Assembly: GCA_045531405.1 (NCBI GenBank)
Contig: JAZSDX010000050.1
Location: forward strand, 1 to 64,000
Reading direction: 5' to 3'
Length of the DNA: 64,000 nt
Source of the DNA: RGIG4079 sp045531405
Lineage (GTDB): Bacteria; Bacteroidota; Bacteroidia; Bacteroidales; Muribaculaceae
Shown here in pieces: positions 27,951-36,959 of this stretch (its first letter is position 1; every line of letters starts with the position of its first letter). The translations under genes were made by a program, and so were the position numbers. The notes under the pieces were generated by a model, which did no database searches, was not told where the DNA came from, and saw nothing but the letters and a program-made list of their open reading frames with translations.

Positions 27951-28732
27951 AGTTTTTCGGCATTAATGTTATACAATTCATCTAAAAAGTTCACTTGCAT
28001 CGAGCCGCTACCTCGGGAAATAACCGCAGCTCGCTCCCCGGCAAGGCTCATTACTGCCATTGCGGCAGTGGCAGCTATCATTACATCGACATCCACTGCC
28101 ACAAAGGCTCCAACAAGAACTGTAGCCGTGCAACCCATTCCGGTTACTGATGTCATTATTATATTACCTCCCTCTACAGTATTTACCTTTACACCATCGG
28201 TAATATAATCGGTTGCTCCACTTATCACGACAACTGCACCGGTTTCTCTTGCAAGTATTTTAGCAGCCTCAACAGCATCTTGACTTGAAGCACTACTATC
28301 AACACCCTTGCTCTTTACATTTGCATCGACAAGTGCCATAATCTCACTTGCATTTCCTCGAATCACCTTTGGACAACATTGCTTGATTATATCCAAAGCC
28401 ACTGCTGTGCGCTGACTTGTTGCGCCGGCGCCTACAGGGTCAAATACCACAGGAATACCTCGCTCTTTAGCAAGTTGCCCGGCTTTTAACATAGAAGCAA
28501 CCCACGCATCATCAAGAGTGCCAATATTAATTACCAACGCATGTGCTATGGCTGTCATCTCCTCCATTTCCGAGTACCAGTGAGCCATAACCGGCGATGC
28601 CCCAATGGCCAATAGCGCATTGGCTGAGTTATTCATTACTACATAGTTTGTGATATTTTGCACAAGAGGTTTGTTACTCCTCACTGCCGAGATTATGGCA
28701 GATAGTGCTTCGCGAGAAATTGAGGTTTTCAT
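27947..28732 (-). CDS. thiM: Hydroxyethylthiazole kinase
   Basis: Phosphorylates the salvaged thiazole alcohol. The 261 residues carry VQNITNYVVMNNSANALLA near the N-terminus, DPVGAGAT and the catalytic TGMGCTATVLVGAF. It is the first gene after the TPP riboswitch. With ThiE-TenA and ThiD it makes a salvage set; the de novo genes thiC, thiG and thiS are not in this window. Confidence 0.95.
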   Translation of the reverse strand: MKTSISREALSAIISAVRSNKPLVQNITNYVVMNNSANALLAIGASPVMAHWYSEMEEMTAIAHALVINIGTLDDAWVASMLKAGQLAKERGIPVVFDPVGAGATSQRTAVALDIIKQCCPKVIRGNASEIMALVDANVKSKGVDSSASSQDAVEAAKILARETGAVVVISGATDYITDGVKVNTVEGGNIIMTSVTGMGCTATVLVGAFVAVDVDVMIAATAAMAVMSLAGERAAVISRGSGSMQVNFLDELYNINAEKL

Positions 28733-28800
28733 TGTTTAATGATTTACACAACGCAAAAATTACGGCACAAATATTACCTATAAACAATGAATTCCTATAC

Positions 28801-28885
28801 CGTTTTCCTGCGCTGTTATTATACATATCAGGTTCCAAGGGTATAATCTCAGCTAAGCAACGTGCCCAGCACCCCTAACTGGTTG
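28801..28885 (-). ncRNA. TPP riboswitch (THI element)
   Basis: Read on the minus strand the conserved blocks come in order: AGGGGTGC, GCTGAGAT, ACCCTTGGAACCTGAT and CAGCGCAGGAAA. It precedes thiM by about 70 bases. No clear terminator follows the aptamer, so control of translation is likely. A -7 box TATCTTTG sits just upstream (28893-28886). Confidence 0.95.
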
Positions 28886-28987
28886 CAAAGATATATATTT
28901 TTTCTAAATACTTTTAGATTTGCTATTTTTTTATGAATACAAGAACACCAAAACCTAATTTTTCACCCCTTTTCCTCTCAGTTTGAT

Positions 28988-30319
28988 TTATTTCAGTCCA
29001 TTAATCCACTTTGTGAGGTCGTAGAGGAGTTGTTCGGATATTGTTGTTTCGATTGCGCCATAATTCATACTTGCTTGACGTGATGATGAGGGTTGAAACA
29101 TATGATTTAGCCCTTCATATTGCTTTATAGTGGCTTGAGGTATCATTTTTTGTGCCATTTCGAGGTTTTGCGTAGCATCTACTTGATAATCCCATGTGCC
29201 ATTTGTAGCAAATACCGGGCATTTCACTTGTGAAATATATTGAGTAGGATCAAGTTTCACAAATGCCACATACCATGGCGATGTCATTACTTTCACAGTT
29301 GGTTCAATATCTTGTTGTTTGTTTGTGCTGTCACTCTTTAATATCTCGGTCAAGCGAACTGCAAGTTGGTCGGTGTCGGTTGAATTATAAATTGTCTCAA
29401 AAATAGTTTCAATTTGCGCCAACTGCTCTTCATTTAATGTATGCCCCATTGTTTCGGCAATAAGTTGATTTTGACGCACTAATATATCACGACCACTTAC
29501 ATAAGGTCCTGCAAGAGTTGCAATAAAGTTGACATCTTCGGGGTGTTGCGCAGCGTTAATAACTGCGATTAATCCCCCTTCACTATGTCCTATAATTCCT
29601 ATATGAGTAGTGTCGATATTATTGTGTGATTTAAGATATTTCACAGCGGCCATTGCATCGGTAGCGAAATCGAGAGTGGTATCATCTCTACTCCCTTTTG
29701 ACGAACCACCAACTCCACGATCATCATAACGCAACACAGCAATGCCATGACGCGAAAGATAGTCGGCAATCACAGCAAATGGTTTGTGACCAAACAGTTC
29801 CTCGTCTCGGTTTTGCGCCCCACTACCACTCACAAGCACAACTGCTTTATGGCTTTTGCCCCAAAATGGTGTTGTCAACGTACCGGCAAAAGTAATATCC
29901 CCATTTTGAAATGTTACATCTTGCGAATTATATACATATGGAGGTTGAGGCTCTTGTGGGCGATTATACTTTACAGCATCAGCAGTGGTACGAGTGAGAG
30001 TCAATGGCAACGACATACCTTGTGTAAATGTACCCGATATTGACTCATCATCTTGGGCTATTACCCCCTTGAAATCAGCATGCAGTGCAGGCATATTGAT
30101 TGTGATGCTATCGCCGGCAACCACAACTTTTCCACACTTAATACCCATTGCTCCCTGCATAGGCGAATCAAGCGTTGCACTCCACACGCTATCATTGGCA
30201 ATATGAAACACAATAGGAAGATTTGCGACCTTTCCTTTCCAGTGTCCCTCAAAGTTGCCTGCAACAGCTACCATGCTATACAGAAACATTAAAATTATTA
30301 ATGTGAGGTTTAATCTCAT
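28988..30319 (-). CDS. Secreted alpha/beta hydrolase
   Basis: A 443-residue protein with a signal peptide (about 1-20), an N-terminal beta-rich domain of about 120 residues, then an alpha/beta-hydrolase fold. Motifs include VVLVSGSGAQNRDE (oxyanion region), RYDDRGVGGS, the nucleophile elbow GHSEGG, and a likely catalytic histidine in YEGLNHMFQP. Substrate unknown, possibly an ester or acyl group in the periplasm. It ends a row of five leftward genes with gaps of 13-27 bases. Confidence 0.85.
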   Translation of the reverse strand: MRLNLTLIILMFLYSMVAVAGNFEGHWKGKVANLPIVFHIANDSVWSATLDSPMQGAMGIKCGKVVVAGDSITINMPALHADFKGVIAQDDESISGTFTQGMSLPLTLTRTTADAVKYNRPQEPQPPYVYNSQDVTFQNGDITFAGTLTTPFWGKSHKAVVLVSGSGAQNRDEELFGHKPFAVIADYLSRHGIAVLRYDDRGVGGSSKGSRDDTTLDFATDAMAAVKYLKSHNNIDTTHIGIIGHSEGGLIAVINAAQHPEDVNFIATLAGPYVSGRDILVRQNQLIAETMGHTLNEEQLAQIETIFETIYNSTDTDQLAVRLTEILKSDSTNKQQDIEPTVKVMTSPWYVAFVKLDPTQYISQVKCPVFATNGTWDYQVDATQNLEMAQKMIPQATIKQYEGLNHMFQPSSSRQASMNYGAIETTISEQLLYDLTKWINGLK

Positions 30320-30334
30320 GTGATTTAGTGATAT

Positions 30335-30556
30335 TTACTTTTCAAGTTGGGCGAGTATTGAGCGTAGTTGTTCATCGGTAGTGGTGAGTCGTAAACGGCA
30401 CTCGGTGAGCAATTCAATAGCACGACGAGTGTAGTCGGTCAATCGATCGATATCACATTTATCTCCTTGCATCATTTGCAAGATTGATTCCAATTCACCT
30501 ACAGCCTCAGAGTAGGTCATATCTTTTACCGGCTTGAGATTTAATTCATTTGACAT
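30335..30556 (-). CDS. xseB: Exodeoxyribonuclease VII small subunit
   Basis: A 73-residue helical protein with the typical segment YSEAVGELESILQMMQ. Forms exonuclease VII with XseA, encoded 13 bases upstream. Confidence 0.93.
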   Translation of the reverse strand: MSNELNLKPVKDMTYSEAVGELESILQMMQGDKCDIDRLTDYTRRAIELLTECRLRLTTTDEQLRSILAQLEK

Positions 30557-30569
30557 GTCTTATTGCGTT

Positions 30570-31868
30570 TTATTTTGTTACTGATATAATTGTACCATTG
30601 ACAAGAGTTGTTTCAATTTCTGTTCCCTCGTGAATTTGCGAGACATCGGTAACTGCTTTGCCTCCCACGCGAGTAATTGAATAGCCTCGACGCAAAGTTG
30701 CTTCGGGCGAGAGAGCACTAAGCATTGCTTGCATTGAGTCAAGACGATCATTGCGACGGCTCAATACCATTTCAGTTGCCGAGCACATAGATTTTGCCAC
30801 TTGGTCAAGGCGCATGAGTTCGGGAGAGATGCGACGAGCACTAATTTGTCCTAAAGACATCACATTGCCACGCATTCGCGATTTTTCTCGTTCTACCGCC
30901 ATTAATGGAGCTTTGGGCAATAGTGCTTCATAATATGATAGTTGTTCTTTGCTCCCCGCAATGCAATCGCTCACGATTTGCAATATTGCAGCACCTGTCG
31001 AGCGTAACCATCCAAGAGCTTGCTCCCCTTGCTCAATCAACCACTCGGCAGCTGCCGTAGGGGTTTTTACTCTCATATTAGCAACATAGTCGAGCACGGT
31101 AATATCTCGTTCATGCCCGATTCCCACTATCACCGGCAACGGAAATTGAGCTATATTTGCAGCTAATTCATAGTTTTCAAATGCCACAAGGTCACTTGTA
31201 GCACCACCTCCACGAATTATCACTACCCCATCCCACTCATCTTGTTGCATTGCAATTTGGTTAAGAGCTGCTATAATTGTTGAAGGAGTGCGATCCCCCT
31301 GCATCACAGCCTCAAAAAGTTGAGTTTTGAAATTTAATCGCGAAGGATTGTTATATAATTGATTTATAAAATCGCCATACCCGGCTGCTCCACGAGCCGA
31401 GATAACGGCAATGCGCAATGGCACTTCACACCAATCGAGTTGGCGATTCATTTCAAGAATACCTTCGCGTTGTAGTCGTTCAAGGATTTCACGACGGCGA
31501 CGAAGCAGGTCTCCCATCGTATATTCAGGGTTAATTGCAGTGATTACGAGCGACATTCCATATACAGGGTGCATCGATGCCGACGCCCGCACCATCACTT
31601 TTATACCCGATGCAAATTTCTGTCCGGTTGCATTATAAAAATCCACTGAAAGACGCGAATACACATTTGCCCATATAACACCACGAGCCTTTGCAAGCGT
31701 TGCTCCTGATTCAGGGTGTTTTTGCAACAATTCCATATAGCAATGTCCCCCTCGCGCCGACACATCACTCAGTTCGGCCGTAACCCACACATTTTGCGTG
31801 TCGGGTACTGTCATCAACGCAGCAATGCGTTGATTGAGTTGCAATAGTGTGAGCGTTTGTTCTTCCAT
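30570..31868 (-). CDS. xseA: Exodeoxyribonuclease VII large subunit
   Basis: Catalytic subunit that degrades single-stranded DNA. The 432 residues begin with an OB-fold DNA-binding domain (VWVTAELSDVSARGGHCYMEL) and continue with the conserved core (GGGATSDLVAFENYELA, GIGHERDITVLDYVA, TPTAAAEWL). A coiled-coil region and the RRGYSITR motif close the protein. Confidence 0.96.
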   Translation of the reverse strand: MEEQTLTLLQLNQRIAALMTVPDTQNVWVTAELSDVSARGGHCYMELLQKHPESGATLAKARGVIWANVYSRLSVDFYNATGQKFASGIKVMVRASASMHPVYGMSLVITAINPEYTMGDLLRRRREILERLQREGILEMNRQLDWCEVPLRIAVISARGAAGYGDFINQLYNNPSRLNFKTQLFEAVMQGDRTPSTIIAALNQIAMQQDEWDGVVIIRGGGATSDLVAFENYELAANIAQFPLPVIVGIGHERDITVLDYVANMRVKTPTAAAEWLIEQGEQALGWLRSTGAAILQIVSDCIAGSKEQLSYYEALLPKAPLMAVEREKSRMRGNVMSLGQISARRISPELMRLDQVAKSMCSATEMVLSRRNDRLDSMQAMLSALSPEATLRRGYSITRVGGKAVTDVSQIHEGTEIETTLVNGTIISVTK

Positions 31869-31888
31869 TGCCTATAAATTATGATATA

Positions 31889-32521
31889 TTATTGTTTTTT
31901 GAACTTCTTTCCGGTCCAAACATATTTGAGTTGAGGCTTAATCCATTGCGACACTCGTTGCCAAGTGTCTTTGTCAAAATATTCTTGCATGGTGTTGGTT
32001 ATCATCAACTCTCCATTACTCACGTCAAAATCACATTTTATAGCAATGAATGGGAACATATTTTCAACATCTATACGATTCTTTTTGCCCTCTGCTGTTA
32101 GCCAATCGTTAAGCGTTGGTAATGTAATATAATGTTCAATTGGCTGTAATGACCAATCTTTATCAAAAACTCGCAAATCACTATCAAGCATCGGAGTAGC
32201 ATATGTAGAGATTAGTAAAATCAAATCATCGGCAAGCAAAGCCAACTGATGTGATTGCGACTTCCCAACATTTAACACAACCTCCAAGCTATCTTTATGA
32301 GTTATAATACATGAATCTTCAAAAATATCTATCGAAGGGCGATTATAACCACAATCAAAGTAATCAATCATATCCAAACGAGTGTCTTGAGCAAGTGTCG
32401 GAAAAACTTCATCGGGAGCATCAACAAAAGCCTGCCCCGGGCTCAACTTTTGCGCACTATTTTCAGCCAATATCTGAAGTGACACAACCATCAAACATAT
32501 TATGATAAACACCTTCTTCAT
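31889..32521 (-). CDS. Secreted DUF3256-family protein
   Basis: A 210-residue exported protein with a signal peptide (residues 1-19). The sequence ALLADDLILLISTYATPMLDSDLRVFD and the whole length fit the Bacteroidales family DUF3256, of unknown function. It lies between the DEAD-box helicase and xseA with 20-27-base gaps, probably on the same transcript. Confidence 0.8.
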   Translation of the reverse strand: MKKVFIIICLMVVSLQILAENSAQKLSPGQAFVDAPDEVFPTLAQDTRLDMIDYFDCGYNRPSIDIFEDSCIITHKDSLEVVLNVGKSQSHQLALLADDLILLISTYATPMLDSDLRVFDKDWSLQPIEHYITLPTLNDWLTAEGKKNRIDVENMFPFIAIKCDFDVSNGELMITNTMQEYFDKDTWQRVSQWIKPQLKYVWTGKKFKKQ

Positions 32522-32548
32522 ATCTTTATAACACCTTTTGGGGCAAAT

Positions 32549-34336
32549 CTATTTCTTGCGACGCGAAATTTTCTTTCCACCTCTACCCTTACGCTTGAAT
32601 TGGTCAAAATTATCTCCATTATCGGCATCTTCTCCAACTGCAACTTTTCGATTTCGACGAGCCGATGCTCGAGCATAATCTCGTTCAGCATCGGCAATCT
32701 CGGTAAATACTCTTTTCCCGAGGAAATCACTACCTTTTAATGATGCCACTACACGTTTGGCATCGCCTTTCTTCACATCAAAAAGCGAGTATCCCGATAA
32801 CAAATCTATTCGACCCACCTCAACACGAGCGCCGGGAACCCATTTATTGATTATTTCAATTAAATTACCTGCATAAAAACCATCAGCCTTTCCAAGATTG
32901 ATATAAACACGAGCCATACCTCTCTCTGCTGTACGACGGTCTTTCTCCTTATCAGTTCGGGGTTTATTATCGGTTCTTTCTTTCTTTTCTTTTTTAGGCT
33001 TCTTATCTTCTACAACTTCTATTATCGGAGCATTTTTATAATAATCAAGCAGTCGATTAAACTCCATTGAAAGCACCCGTTTCAACAAATCTTCTCCCGA
33101 AAGCCACCCAAGCTTGCGACTAACACCGGTGAAATATTTGTCTATTTGCTCATCGTTAACCTCTACATGTTCAAGACGATGTGCAAGGTTATATAGTTGT
33201 TTTTCTATAATATGCTCAGGCAAAGGGACTTCCTTGCGTTCAAATTTCTTTCCGATAATCTTTTCAATATCACGAATTTTGCTTTTCTCGCGCGAATGAA
33301 CTATTGACACCGACACTCCGGTTTTTCCGGCACGACCGGTACGCCCTGAACGGTGTGTATAAACAGCCGTATCATCAGGCAATCCATAATTTATCACATG
33401 AGTGAGATCATCAACATCAAGTCCACGAGCTGCAACATCGGTAGCAACAAGAATTGAGATTACTCTATCGCGAAATTTCTTCATCGTCAAATCGCGTTGT
33501 TGTTGCGAAAGATCGCCATGAAGAGCATCGGCATTATATCCATCTTGAATGAGTTTATCGGCGATTTCTTGAGTATCGCGACGTGTGCGACAAAATATTA
33601 TAGCATATATATTTGGATTGTTATCGGCAATGCGTTTTAGTGCCAGATATTTATCACGAGCATGTACCATGTAATAAACGTGGTTTACATTGGCTGCTCC
33701 TTCGTTGCGATGCCCTACAACAAATTCTATAGGATCGTGCATATATTTTTTCGCAATTCTATCAATTTCGGGTGGCATCGTCGCCGAAAACATCAACATT
33801 TTCCGATTTTCAGGCACATGCGACAACACCTCGTTGATTGAATCGAGAAATCCCATATTCAACATTTCATCGGCCTCATCAAGGATTACTGTATGAACAT
33901 TTTCAAGATGTGCTACACCTCGTTTTATCAAATCAAGTAATCGTCCCGGAGTCGCAACAATCACTTGCACCCCTTTGCGCAACGACCGTATTTGGCTTTC
34001 GATGCTCGAACCACCATAAACAGGCAACACATCTACCTGTGGGAGATATTTTGAAAAATCGGCAAGATCTCCGGCGATTTGCAAACATAACTCACGAGTA
34101 GGTGAAAGTATTACGGCTTGAGGTTGACGCATATCGGCATCAATACGTTGTAGCACCGGCAACCCAAATGCTGCAGTTTTTCCTGTTCCCGTTTGCGCCA
34201 ACGCCACTACATCATTATCTTCTTTTAATAAATGAGGAATCACTTTTGCCTGCACCGGCATTGGCATCTCAAAGCCCATCTCACTAATAGCAAGCAATAA
34301 TTCATCGCTCACTCCAAGTTCTTCAAATGTTTTCAT
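32549..34336 (-). CDS. DEAD-box RNA helicase with DbpA-type RNA-binding domain
   Basis: A 595-residue RNA helicase. Motifs: AQTGTGKTAAF (Walker A), PTRELCLQIAG, DEAD, SAT and HRSGRTGRAGKTG. Residues about 475-550 resemble the DbpA RNA-recognition domain found in CsdA/DeaD proteins, and the tail is basic (KRKGRGGKKISRRKK). Likely roles are ribosome assembly and mRNA turnover. A possible -7 box (TATCTTTG, 34348-34341) lies so close to the ATG that the message may be almost leaderless. Confidence 0.93.
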   Translation of the reverse strand: MKTFEELGVSDELLLAISEMGFEMPMPVQAKVIPHLLKEDNDVVALAQTGTGKTAAFGLPVLQRIDADMRQPQAVILSPTRELCLQIAGDLADFSKYLPQVDVLPVYGGSSIESQIRSLRKGVQVIVATPGRLLDLIKRGVAHLENVHTVILDEADEMLNMGFLDSINEVLSHVPENRKMLMFSATMPPEIDRIAKKYMHDPIEFVVGHRNEGAANVNHVYYMVHARDKYLALKRIADNNPNIYAIIFCRTRRDTQEIADKLIQDGYNADALHGDLSQQQRDLTMKKFRDRVISILVATDVAARGLDVDDLTHVINYGLPDDTAVYTHRSGRTGRAGKTGVSVSIVHSREKSKIRDIEKIIGKKFERKEVPLPEHIIEKQLYNLAHRLEHVEVNDEQIDKYFTGVSRKLGWLSGEDLLKRVLSMEFNRLLDYYKNAPIIEVVEDKKPKKEKKERTDNKPRTDKEKDRRTAERGMARVYINLGKADGFYAGNLIEIINKWVPGARVEVGRIDLLSGYSLFDVKKGDAKRVVASLKGSDFLGKRVFTEIADAERDYARASARRNRKVAVGEDADNGDNFDQFKRKGRGGKKISRRKK

Positions 34337-34409
34337 ACCACAAAGATAATACTTTCAATCCACAATCGGGCCAAAATCGATTGATTTGATTATTGCTTTT
34401 AGATATCAT

Positions 34410-35603
34410 TCACGAGCGTATCGGCACCTCAATGCGAAAGGTGGTACCTACACCGGGTTCAGAAGTGAGAACGAAAATACGTCCCGAATGGTATCGTTCT
34501 ATTATGCGTTTAGCAAGTGTCAAGCCAAGTCCCCAGCCACGCTTCTTCGTGGTATAACCGGGATTAAAGATTGTTTTGAAATTTTTACGCGACAAACCTT
34601 TCCCTGTATCGGCAACTTCAATATATCCTTTACCTTTCTCAATGCCTGTTGTTACAGTTATAGCTCCAGAGCCTTCCATTGCATCTACGGCATTTTTTAT
34701 AAGATTCTCCATTACCCACTCAAATAGCGGAGCAGATGCCATTACCGGGATAACTCCGGCACAGGTGTTTATTGTCAACGCGATGCGTGAAGATATACGC
34801 GATGCCATATACGACGATGCACGAGTAACCACATCATTAAGATTCTCGGCTTCCATTTGTGGTTTTGAGCCTATCTTTGAAAAACGTGATGCAATAGTAC
34901 TTAATCGTTGCACATCTTTGTTCATTTCGGCAACCGTCTCGGCATCAACCCCAAGGCTCTCCATAAGCTCCATCCATGCCATTAGCGACGAAATTGGTGT
35001 GCCGAGTTGATGGGCAGTTTCTTTTGATAACCCTACCCACACTTTGTTTTGCTCGGCTGTTTTGGTTGATATCACGGCAAAATATACAACAGCGACAAAT
35101 GCCAACATCACTAATAATTGAATATAAGGGTAATAGCTCAATCGTTTCAGCAAAGTAGAGTCTTCATAATAAAGATGTTGATTGCTCCCTTGATCAATCT
35201 CAATATGAATAACATTTGACGAATTTCGCAAATCGGAAAGTTTTTCGTTTAGATATGTTTCATTCGCGGCCGAAAGATACATCGGATTGAGCGAATCTAT
35301 TGGCTCAGGCAATGAAAAATTACTATGCGATAGGATATTTCCTGTATCATCGGTCAATAACACCGGGATTGTGTGGTTTCGATTGATAATGCTGAATAAA
35401 AAATCCACATCGGTACCCGATTGCTGAGTAATCATCTCTTTGGTGGCATCTGCCCATATTTCCATACGCTCACGCTCTTGCTTGGCAAGATCTTCAACAA
35501 GACTATTAAAGAAATACAAGAAGATAGCCACAACAACAACAGCAATTACAAGAAATGCAATTTTACCATATCGGCGTATGTCATAAATATTAGCCATTAA
35601 CAA
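34410..35603 (-). CDS. Orphan membrane sensor histidine kinase
   Basis: A 397-residue kinase. One membrane helix near residues 15-32 and a second near 163-180 enclose a periplasmic domain of about 130 residues. The phosphoacceptor region reads SKETAHQLGTPISSLMAW, and the ATP-binding domain shows NLIKNAVDAM, DTGKGL and GWGLGLTLAKRI. No response regulator is next to it. A second ATG at 35597 (MANIYDIRRYG) is an equally good start. Confidence 0.9.
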   Translation of the reverse strand: MLMANIYDIRRYGKIAFLVIAVVVVAIFLYFFNSLVEDLAKQERERMEIWADATKEMITQQSGTDVDFLFSIINRNHTIPVLLTDDTGNILSHSNFSLPEPIDSLNPMYLSAANETYLNEKLSDLRNSSNVIHIEIDQGSNQHLYYEDSTLLKRLSYYPYIQLLVMLAFVAVVYFAVISTKTAEQNKVWVGLSKETAHQLGTPISSLMAWMELMESLGVDAETVAEMNKDVQRLSTIASRFSKIGSKPQMEAENLNDVVTRASSYMASRISSRIALTINTCAGVIPVMASAPLFEWVMENLIKNAVDAMEGSGAITVTTGIEKGKGYIEVADTGKGLSRKNFKTIFNPGYTTKKRGWGLGLTLAKRIIERYHSGRIFVLTSEPGVGTTFRIEVPIRS

Positions 35604-35636
35604 TAAAACGAACTATATTGTTGATTATTATAAATG

Positions 35637-35673
35637 CAAATTTAGGCAAAAGAACCTAAAATTACTAACTTTG
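35637..35673. promoter_or_regulatory. Divergent overlapping promoters with central inverted repeat
   Basis: Rightward: TTAG (35642-35645), 20 bases, TAACTTTG (35666-35673). Leftward: TTAG (35668-35665), 20 bases, TAAATTTG (35644-35637). The boxes overlap and enclose the inverted repeat TTTAGG/CCTAAA (35641-35646 and 35655-35660), so the transporter and sensor-kinase genes may compete for polymerase or share a regulator. Confidence 0.6.
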
Positions 35674-35704
35674 TCAATTATTATTTCTCCACACCCATAT
35701 CTGT

Positions 35705-36283
35705 ATGGAATATTTAGAAATTATAGGCACAATAGTAGGGCTGATATATTTGTGGCTTGAATATAACGCAAACATACACTTGTGGATAGCGAGTGTTGCG
35801 ATGCCTATTGTCTATACTTTCATCTTTTTTGATGCCGGATTGTATGCCGACATGGGGATACAAATATACTACGTTTTAGCGTCGATTTACGGCTTTGTTT
35901 GCTGGGAATGGGCAATTTGCAGCAAAAACAAGAAAAACTCGACAAAAAAACTAAAAATAGACCACACACCACGTCATCTAATAACTCCTCTGAGTTTTGT
36001 TTCTATTGCTCTCACATTTGCCATAGCATATATTCTTATTGCTTTTACCGATAGCAATGTGCCTTGGTGGGATAGCATAACCACCTCGCTTAGCTTTGTG
36101 GCGATGTGGCTGATGGCTCGCAAATATATCGAGCAATGGTGGGTGTGGATTGTTGTCGATGTAATAAGCTCCGGACTTTATATCTATAAAGAACTATATT
36201 TCACTGCCGGCTTATATGCACTTTATGCCTTAATCGCTTATTTTGGTTATAAAAAATGGAAAGAACTAATGCTAACACAATGA
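35705..36283 (+). CDS. pnuT: PnuC-family vitamin transporter, probably for thiamine (PnuT)
   Basis: A 192-residue inner-membrane protein with about seven helices and PnuC features (YGFVCWEWAI; WWVWIVVDVISSGLYIYKE). PnuC proteins import nicotinamide riboside, but the subgroup named PnuT is linked with thiamine pyrophosphokinase in Bacteroidetes. Here the next gene is that kinase, overlapping by four bases (ATGA), so thiamine is the likelier substrate. No TPP riboswitch precedes it. Family certain, substrate inferred from context. Confidence 0.8.
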   Translation: MEYLEIIGTIVGLIYLWLEYNANIHLWIASVAMPIVYTFIFFDAGLYADMGIQIYYVLASIYGFVCWEWAICSKNKKNSTKKLKIDHTPRHLITPLSFVSIALTFAIAYILIAFTDSNVPWWDSITTSLSFVAMWLMARKYIEQWWVWIVVDVISSGLYIYKELYFTAGLYALYALIAYFGYKKWKELMLTQ

Positions 36284-36909
36284 CAAGCTATGATTTTATG
36301 CCCGAAGCAATAGTTGTGGGTGGTGGCGACTTCCCCTCTCACCAAGTGCCATTGAATTTGCTCCACAGCACTTCAATGGTGGTGTGTTGCGATGGTGCTA
36401 CTGATGAATATATCGCACTTGGACATACTCCTTGGCGTATCGTTGGCGACGGTGATTCCTTGAGCGATGAAGCAAAAACAAAATATAGCGACATTATTCG
36501 CATCAATCCCAACCAAGAAACCAACGACCAAACAAAAGCCGTTGAATATCTTGCCCACAAAGGAATAACCGATATTGCAATCGTAGCTGCAACCGGTCGT
36601 CGCGAAGACCACACTCTCGGCAACATCAGCTTGCTCATCGAATATCTTCACATGGGATTAAATGTAAGAATCTACACCGACTATGGCGTGATGATTGCTT
36701 GTCATGGCAATCAATCGTTTTCATGTCGCAAAGGCACTGCTGTGTCGATTTTCGGATTTGGGACAAAAGGAATGACAGGCATAGGGCTCGCCTACCCCAT
36801 ACGCGATTTCACATCATGGTGGCAAGGAACGCTCAATAAAACCACCCAAGAGATGTTTCACATCACTTGCGAAGGAGATTATATCGTATATATTGATTAT
36901 AACCGATAG
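36280..36909 (+). CDS. thiN: Thiamine pyrophosphokinase
   Basis: Converts thiamine directly to TPP, trapping the imported vitamin. The 209 residues show VVCCDGATDEYIALG, IVGDGDSLS, NQETNDQTKAVEYL and ATGRREDHTLGN, all typical of the family. An ATG at 36256 would overlap the transporter gene by 28 bases; the ATG at 36280 gives a four-base overlap and is preferred. Confidence 0.92.
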   Translation: MTSYDFMPEAIVVGGGDFPSHQVPLNLLHSTSMVVCCDGATDEYIALGHTPWRIVGDGDSLSDEAKTKYSDIIRINPNQETNDQTKAVEYLAHKGITDIAIVAATGRREDHTLGNISLLIEYLHMGLNVRIYTDYGVMIACHGNQSFSCRKGTAVSIFGFGTKGMTGIGLAYPIRDFTSWWQGTLNKTTQEMFHITCEGDYIVYIDYNR

Positions 36910-36934
36910 ATTTTATCGTCGGTCAAAAAGAATT

Positions 36935-36956
36935 TTATCGTCGGTACCGACGATAA
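36935..36956. terminator. Perfect palindrome between convergent genes
   Basis: The 22 bases from 36935 to 36956 are a perfect palindrome centred on GTAC; half of it (TTTTATCGTCGGT) also occurs at 36911-36923. A 9-bp stem with a GTAC loop could end transcription from both sides. The stop of the HAD gene is four bases away. Confidence 0.6.
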
Positions 36957-36959
36957 CGA

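Noticed and set aside
35604..35704. TPP riboswitch before the PnuC-like gene
   Set aside because: None of the conserved THI blocks (GCTGAGA, ACCC..GAACCTGAT) is present on the plus strand; only promoter elements are seen.
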